Positions 58,541-64,000 of a DNA stretch of 64,000 nucleotides are shown here, in pieces. The stretch comes from Rhizopus sp. PT2906 (lineage: Eukaryota > Mucoromycota > Mucoromycetes > Mucorales > Rhizopodaceae), in assembly GCA_025529335.1 (NCBI GenBank), contig JAMYHX010000066.1:1-64000 (forward strand). The letters are read 5' to 3'. Below the pieces are notes generated by a model. That model was not told where the DNA came from. It did not search any database and worked only from the letters and a program-made list of their open reading frames with translations. Each line of letters begins with the position of its first letter. The stretch's first letter is position 1. The position numbers and the translations under genes are program-made.

Positions 58541-58691
58541 GCTGTTCCCGCCCTCCTCGTCCCTTTCTTGTTTCTGTTTTGTCTCCTGTCTCACTCAAGA
58601 AGATGAAGTTTAATTTTTTTATTCAGTTATTTTATTGTCTGTTATTGTAGTACAGGTTCGAAATAATAAAGAAAAGACTGATAACAACAAT

Positions 58692-58748
58692 CAAGATCAC
58701 TTACACGTGTAATGTGTTCAGCACTTCATATATTCGTGTTTACATAAC
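58692..58748 (-). repeat. 57-bp inverted repeat, right arm
   Basis: From CAAGATCACTTACACGTG to TACATAAC. It holds a perfect palindrome TTACACGTGTAA. It ends 21 bp from the stop codon of the GGPP synthase, so the element supplies part of that gene's 3' end. Confidence 0.88.
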
Positions 58749-58769
58749 AAAACCCAGTACAAGTTTTAT

Positions 58770-59947
58770 TTAAATACCACTGCTATTGTGACCACTACTT
58801 TCATTTGACACGGATAATGTCTGCATTACTCTTTCCAACAAGGGGTTTCCTCCCAGCCTCTTGATTTCTGCAAGTGCTTCCTGTTCTTTCTTGTAAAGGA
58901 ACTCGCGGACATACTCAAAGCTACCTGTCCTTTTGATGATATCCAGTGCGTACTGCTTTACTTCTACAGATGTAGGCTTCTGAGAGATGATATTTAACAA
59001 CTGCCTATTGCTCGGATCTGCTCTTATGGCATGAATGATCGGAAAAGAGAATTTGCCTTCGGTCAGATCCTCGCAAAATCCCTTGTTTTGCGTGTACTTT
59101 GGCAGAGTGAGCAAGACTTTTTGATAATGATGGTCATCACTTACTGTATTTGACTGAAGATTCATGTAATCATCACGTACTTGGAAATGAACACCAATGA
59201 TATTTACCAATGGTGTGTAATCCCTAAATATTAGTTAGTTATGCTCTATCTTTATTTCTTTTGGTTGCTTTACACTTGGCTTTTACTTGCAGCTTGCATC
59301 AATCTTACACCAAGTCTCAACAGACCGCTTGTTTCTAAAAAAAATAAGAAAAACCGTTGTTTTAGACAAGAATAAACACCTACTGTTGTTCACCATCTCA
59401 ATATACTCTTCCTCTGTTGGACACGTTAAGCTATCTCTCCAGTATAATTCGATGCCTTGACCTTGATGAAGATGTATGAGCTCTTCGGTATAGATATTAA
59501 CCATTTCGGGAATATTGAGCTGAATAATGTTTTTCAAAGCAAGGAAATATACATAGTTGGCAGTATTGATGGTTTGAGGAATGCCATAGATATGATGAGC
59601 CACAGGAACACCTCTTCTCAAGTGTGAATCATCTTGCACGTCGTCGATCCTAAATAAAAAAGGTGAGCTCATATAAAGAAAAAACAAGATTTGTAGCTGT
59701 ACATTAGACTTGCTGTGTGTAGCATTTCAATTGTCTTGGTGATGATCTTTAACATGTCCTTTGGCACATTTAGCCATGCGTCAAACGCGGTAATGAATTT
59801 CGTTCGGACGTCTTTTCCGGGATGAGAGATTAGGTAATTATAAGGCTCAAGTAATATCTATTAAAGAAAGAGTTGGTCATCTAAGCAGCACTATACCTTT
59901 AGTATTACCTTTTCCTTTGAGTCTGGTTCTTTATTGTCTGTAGACAT
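58770..59947 (-). CDS. Geranylgeranyl diphosphate synthase
   Basis: Start MSTDNKEPDSKEK at 59947; five exons; stop at 58770; about 310 residues. Class I prenyltransferase marks: EPYNYLISHPGKDVR, TIEMLHTASLM-IDDVQDDSHLRRG (first Asp-rich motif DDxxD), PQTINTANYVYF, QGQGIELYWRD, KTSGLLRLGVRLMQ, FQVRDDYMNL (second Asp-rich motif, DDYMN) and EGKFSFPIIHAI. It condenses farnesyl-PP with isopentenyl-PP to GGPP, precursor of carotenoids, trisporoids and protein prenyl groups. A mobile-element end lies directly downstream of the stop codon. Start and length fit fungal GGPPS. Confidence 0.95.
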
Positions 59948-61224
59948 ATTTAGTGAAGAAAAAGAAAAATATATGCAGACATGTGCCTGATCCATTTCAG
60001 TTGACTATCGGACTTTATTGAGAAGTAGAAATAAGGCATATGATCTGTGCTTTTTACAATCAAAGCACAAGAGTAGTTCGATTTTCCGCTTACAATGGTT
60101 CCACAGCCAACTGTGCGATTGTCTGTCGCACCCAAGGTAAACCTTGCTGGAACCATACCTACTTCCAATGTTGTACAGGCTTCCGTAGCCGCGCTTTATT
60201 TTCCTCTTGTGAATAAACCTTCCAAAGCAAGCACAGCTTTGTTAATGTAGTTACTATATGCTTATTGATTTTCTCTCAAACAGACATGCCTTCTCTGGAA
60301 TCTTGGATAGGTTGTACCACGTTTTTTTGTCGTAAATGGAGGCATTGATGAAGTCGGGGCTTGAGCTGATATGCAATGAAGTGGCATATTGAAGAAGTTG
60401 GTCAAATGTTTTAGCTAAACATTTTTACTCGATATCTTAACAATATTAAAGTATCTATTAACGGTGACGATATTAAAGGTACTTCAGCGCTTTAATAGTA
60501 GAACCGAACAATATAATAGCTCGCTTCTACATATAGCGCAGCGAACGAAAGCAGAGAGAACCTAATGTTACTATCAACAGCAAGCTTTGTTATGTCAACT
60601 TTGAAACTGGAAACATACTGACGTAAAAGAGAGTGTGTAGTTCCGTTACAGAAGGGTTATTGCATAAGAGTTAGCTGATAATTATTTTTGACCCATTACC
60701 TTTAATTGTTATTTCATTAGCGAACTGATCGCACCGCTGCTGAACCCATTAGTGTCGACAATACCACTGCCACTGCGCAAAACAAAAGATCCAAGCCAGT
60801 AAGTATTGCAAGATATCATAAATTTGTATTGTATTTAAACATGGCCGTTTCTTAGACACGCTATTACTTGAAAGAAAGCACATTTTCGGAAGGACCTGTA
60901 CTTGAAAATGCTGTCAAGGTTCATATAATATTCCACTTTACAGCAGTCAGTTACCCTACTTTTGATACACGATAAGTTGTAATAGCCATTGCTTTCATTG
61001 CCACTGGCACACAACTCAAGACATGAGCTTGCTTTGTGTAACAAGATCAATCTGTCAAACAGAGAATGTTGATGATGAAAAGGTTTATTTCCACAAAAAT
61101 TCAAATGGAAAAAGAAAGAAGAAGGGAGATTATGTAAAAGATCTATTTGATGCTATGTCAACGTTCTTAATTTTATAAATTGCTCTATCCAGCCACTTTC
61201 TGAAATCAGAGGCACTTTGTTGTC
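59948..61224. other. Intergenic region with unassigned coding scraps
   Basis: The minus strand at 60255-60420 reads TFDQLLQYATSLHISSSPDF and IYDKKTWYNLSKIPEKACL, clearly protein-like but without a start or neighbours. The plus strand has a possible exon pair: 60721-60800 (RTDRTAAEPISVDNTTATAQ), intron GTAAGTATTG...TTTCTTAG, then RYYLKESTFSEGPVLENA. No family for either; both may be gene fragments. Confidence 0.35.
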
Positions 61225-62048
61225 CTAATCTATACACTGTTTGAATTTAGTATACATGTGCATTGATGCTGTCAATTCCCCCTTACAGTCTTTCTCTGTT
61301 TCATCTAGTCTTTGAATAAATTCTATGCCTATAGTTGATCCTGATGACTGAGAGTAGTTCATGATACTTTTAAGTCTTTGTTTAAATGCCTATATACACA
61401 CACACATAGAAAAAAGAACGTAGATATGAATACATACAAAAAGCAAAAGCATTGTTATACGATACCTTGTCTATTATATGCGGTAGTTGGTCATCAATTA
61501 GAAATTCTATCAATTTTACTCCAAATTCATAATAATATCCACTTAGTGATCGAAAATCAACACTTTCTGGACTTGCTAGCAACATATTTCGAACTCTGGT
61601 TCCATATGTTTTTGGCATTTCAACTACAATCAGATTGCTAAAATGTAAAGCTGAATGAGTTTTATTACTTCATACACTCTTTGTGTCATGGTTTACCCTT
61701 CACTAGGCGAGCTATGTGTATATTGTAAAAAGTGTTAAGAAGTTACATAATATGTTGTTAACTTACGTATATTGAGCTAAAGGTTTTGCAACCCAATAAG
61801 GTAATTCTATACGTGTATTGCGAGAGACCTATGTTTGATGAATACTTGTATATTAAAAGATATGTCAACAATGTTTACAGGTGTTTCGTCCCCTAAAAGG
61901 TTGACATCCTTTTCGAAATCACAAAGAGCTATGCATGGTACTTTCTACAACTCCAAGTCAAATTTAAATGAATAGAAAAAGAATAAGCTGTCTTTACTGT
62001 ATGTTCTGCTAATATGCTGTCAAAATCATAGTACTGATCGAGATCCAT
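61225..62048 (-). CDS. PSF3: Psf3, GINS complex subunit
   Basis: Start MDLDQYYDFDSILAEHT at 62048 and end TKFKQCID at 61225; about seven short exons, roughly 200 residues. The sequence follows Psf3 proteins: N-terminal B-domain with VPCIALCDFEKDV, NTRIELPYWVAKPLAQY, then A-domain VEMPKTYGTRVRNMLLASPE, VDFRSLSGYYYEFG and an LIDDQLPHIIDK helix. GINS joins Mcm2-7 and Cdc45 in the replicative helicase. It is tandem with the CHID1-like gene (191 bp apart), the gap containing an A tract near 62151-62168. Confidence 0.92.
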
Positions 62049-62239
62049 TATACATCAACAAAAAGGAGAAAAAAACCCCCCAATATTCGAAAAAATGCGT
62101 TAAAAATAGTCGCGTTTTGAACTATACGCGAACTCTTTTATTTTTAGGAAAAAAAAAAAAAAAAAAAAGAGCCACATTTTATTTAAAAGAGATCATACTA
62201 TTTCAATAAAGTTTAGTTGTGTTATTAATTAATAAATGT

Positions 62240-63817
62240 TTATCTTACAAAGTAATCAAGACCCTGGCCAACTTCCCAAAGTGCAATGCCCACTAATCAA
62301 AACAATGATGAGCAATAGAGTAGTGTCAGTAGAACATTGATTTACCTCCATAGTCTTCAGCAAGCCTTAATCTATTTCTAATAGACTATTTTATCTGTTA
62401 GTATGTGTGTATATATAACCCTTGTTACAAGTTTTTACCCTCAGTGTTGGCATCCAAATAACCCCTTGCTCATTGCCTTCCTCATCAACATCTATAAACC
62501 ATGCTTCTTGACTTGTTTTATCCCAGTTCAACTCTTCATTTTCATCCGTCTCATCATCTAGTAGTAATTCATCCTGTCGAGGCAACGACAATTTCTCGAT
62601 GACGGTTTTTAAGACGAGTGGTTCTGGTGGCCTGGTGGATAAATAAGACATGGCGTACATGTTAAGCCCAACCATTAATTTATGTCGGTTATTGCTATTA
62701 GTCAAATATTCAATGTTGTCCATAATCCATTCAATGGGTGCATTCGGCCCACCGTTGCTATGATACTTTAGTCAATCTCATTTGTTACTGTAGTAACAAT
62801 AGCTTACGGATCGTAGCTTGAATAATCATAAGTCATCAAACTGAATTTATCAATATATTGAGCCATGACATCAAACATCTCTGGCGTCATCAACTGCTTG
62901 TATTGATCGGTTATGGAAGGCAAAACGACGATAAGTTCTCTTTGATCCTGATGAAGCAGTATAGATAATTCAATAAGGAATTTTTGAAAGAAGGCTGGAT
63001 ATCCACACTCAATCACAACACCATCAAACTTGTATTTACTAATTATCATGTTAGTTTATCACTGCCAAAACAAAAAGAGAGACAGAAATCTAAACAGATA
63101 AAATACTAACATGACTTGATTGTTTATCTCCTTTGCCAAATGCTGTATTTCCTGTTCACTTGTGACAAATGCTCTCAAATCTTCGCCGGTCCATCCCCGG
63201 AATTGAAACCTAGGTACTATTTTACCCTTTCCTGTGTGTATATCCCTGACTTCACTCATCCACTATATGAAATCGAGTCAATATATAAAACAATTGTATG
63301 TGCTGTAATATTACGCTCTGATCAACATCATGTTCCCCGTCAAAATCAAATTCCATCGGCGATCTTTTTTATGGTATAACAAGATCAATTTATGAGAAAT
63401 TTCATTTAAACCTGTGACAACTTGCCTGCGTTGAATATAATACCAAACCGGAGATACGCTATGATCACTGGTTAATCCAATGAAAAGTCTACTTTTTTAC
63501 GTGTATGTATTTACTAGTCAAATTTTCCTTTAAACTCTTTTACAATGTCATAGCCTGTCAATTCATCAGTAATGTATATTTTTTTTTTCTTTGAATACAA
63601 AAAATTCACCTCGATTATTCCAGGGAGTGACATAAGCTAGAACATGATTTGAAAAGTGCTTTACATGAGCTTGTTCTAAATTTGGTTTATCGTGATTTCT
63701 GACAATTGTTTGAACATTTAACGATTTTTGTATCGTCTTTGTATTTACACTCCATTGTTGCCGTCCACAAGTAGAGTGAATAAAGATAGATACGATGAAT
63801 AATAAAAGGATTTTCAT
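62240..63817 (-). CDS. CHID1-like GH18 protein (chitinase-domain-containing)
   Basis: Start MKILLLFIVSIFIHSTCG at 63817 with signal peptide; stop at 62240; about eight exons, roughly 390 residues. Characteristic of the CHID1 family: HVLAYVTPWNNRGYDIVKEF (in part), YVSPVWYYIQRR, IVPRFQFRGW, YKFDGVVIECGYPAF, LIVVLPSI, KFSLMTYDYSSYDP, GPNAPIEWI, MVGLNMYAMSY and GIALWEVGQGLDYF. In place of the GH18 DGxDxDxE, the sequence is DGVVIECG, so the catalytic Glu is lacking, as in animal CHID1. Probably a carbohydrate-binding secretory or lysosome/vacuole-type protein, not an active chitinase. Confidence 0.88.
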
Positions 63818-64000
63818 GGGATTATAGGATACAAAAGAAAAAAAAAATGAATATTATGCAAAAAATAAACGTTGACTGTTTAATCTTTTATCAAAGGGAA
63901 TATCATTTTCCCTCCTACCAAACTCCGGTTGCTATGCCAAGAATTTTTTTTCAACGCCGCAAAACCCATTTTCAGGTACACAAATGGTTCCACAACAAGT
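63818..64000. other. Promoter side of the CHID1-like gene, window edge
   Basis: AT-rich upstream sequence. No gene visible before the window ends. Confidence 0.4.

Larger units (their letters stand above)
57450..58748 (+). mobile_element. Tyrosine-recombinase element, right part
   Basis: Contains the recombinase ORF, a 3' non-coding part shared with 29800-29985 (CTCACTCAAGAAGAT) and the paired 57-bp inverted repeats. The right border is taken as 58748, where similarity to the repeat stops, just before the GGPP synthase stop codon (58770). The left border is not visible; it may lie before the 56907 ORF. Confidence 0.6.

Noticed and set aside
58640..58670. GGTTCGAAAT-like sequence suggesting a tRNA T-loop
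   Set aside because: No matching acceptor, D-arm or anticodon stem nearby; it lies within the recombinase element's 3' region.
26657..59947. HMG-CoA reductase and GGPP synthase as an isoprenoid gene cluster
   Set aside because: They are about 30 kb apart with many unrelated genes between and in opposite orientation, so clustering is not supported.

Overview
The window looks like nuclear DNA of a Mucoromycota fungus, most likely a Mucorales species close to Rhizopus. It is AT-rich. Most genes carry many short introns of about 50-60 bp with GTAAG-type donors and CTAAC/CTAAT-like branch points. The gene content is plainly fungal (Ku70, Prp39, Alg11, Psf3, Ach1, alpha-arrestin, Surf4/Erv29, HMG-CoA reductase, geranylgeranyl-PP synthase), and it includes a GH134 mannanase of a kind described from Rhizopus. 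No rRNA, tRNA or CRISPR array was recognised. I identified about 23 protein genes. Where the gene models were rebuilt, exon joins were chosen so that reading phase and family motifs agree.

Layout from left to right: a RING-finger gene (0.1-1.4 kb, +) and a CAMK-type Ser/Thr kinase (1.6-4.4 kb, -). Then a 7 kb gene-poor graveyard (4.4-11.4 kb) with a Helitron helicase relic, a LINE reverse-transcriptase relic, two copies of a 300 bp repeat, a gag-like pseudogene and several small duplicated fragments. Next a meiotic-clade AAA ATPase with a presequence-like N-terminus (11.5-14.1 kb, +), a small membrane protein, acetyl-CoA hydrolase (-), an APC amino-acid/GABA-type permease (-), phospholipase D (+) and a soluble-type HMG-CoA reductase (+). 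A dead tyrosine-recombinase element lies at 29-30 kb.

The 30-33.8 kb stretch carries a secreted Cys-rich protein and a DHHC palmitoyltransferase transcribed divergently, followed by the GH134 mannanase. After a barren 1.5 kb come an aldo-keto reductase, a secreted beta-helix protein, a small PPxY membrane protein, Ku70, an alpha-arrestin, a GH36 alpha-galactosidase and Surf4. A second barren zone (46.9-48.9 kb) precedes a tight block: a BRCT (Rtt107/Brc1-like) protein, Prp39 and Alg11.

The most unusual area is 54.9-58.75 kb. It holds a 31-nt T tract, a minus-strand ORF with a LINE-type CCHC finger followed by a PD-(D/E)XK-like tail, an ORF of unknown function, and an open tyrosine-recombinase ORF. 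A pair of 57-bp inverted repeats closes the area only 21 bp from the stop codon of the GGPP synthase gene. The right end holds GGPP synthase, GINS subunit Psf3 and a CHID1-like GH18 protein, all on the minus strand.

Themes: two enzymes of isoprenoid supply (HMGR, GGPPS) lie 30 kb apart, not as a cluster. There are DNA repair/replication genes (Ku70, BRCT protein, Psf3) and secretory/glycan genes (Alg11, Surf4, CHID1-like, GH134, GH36, beta-helix). Two proteins carry Rsp5-type PPxY motifs. There is no operon-like functional clustering; neighbours are mostly compact divergent or convergent pairs.
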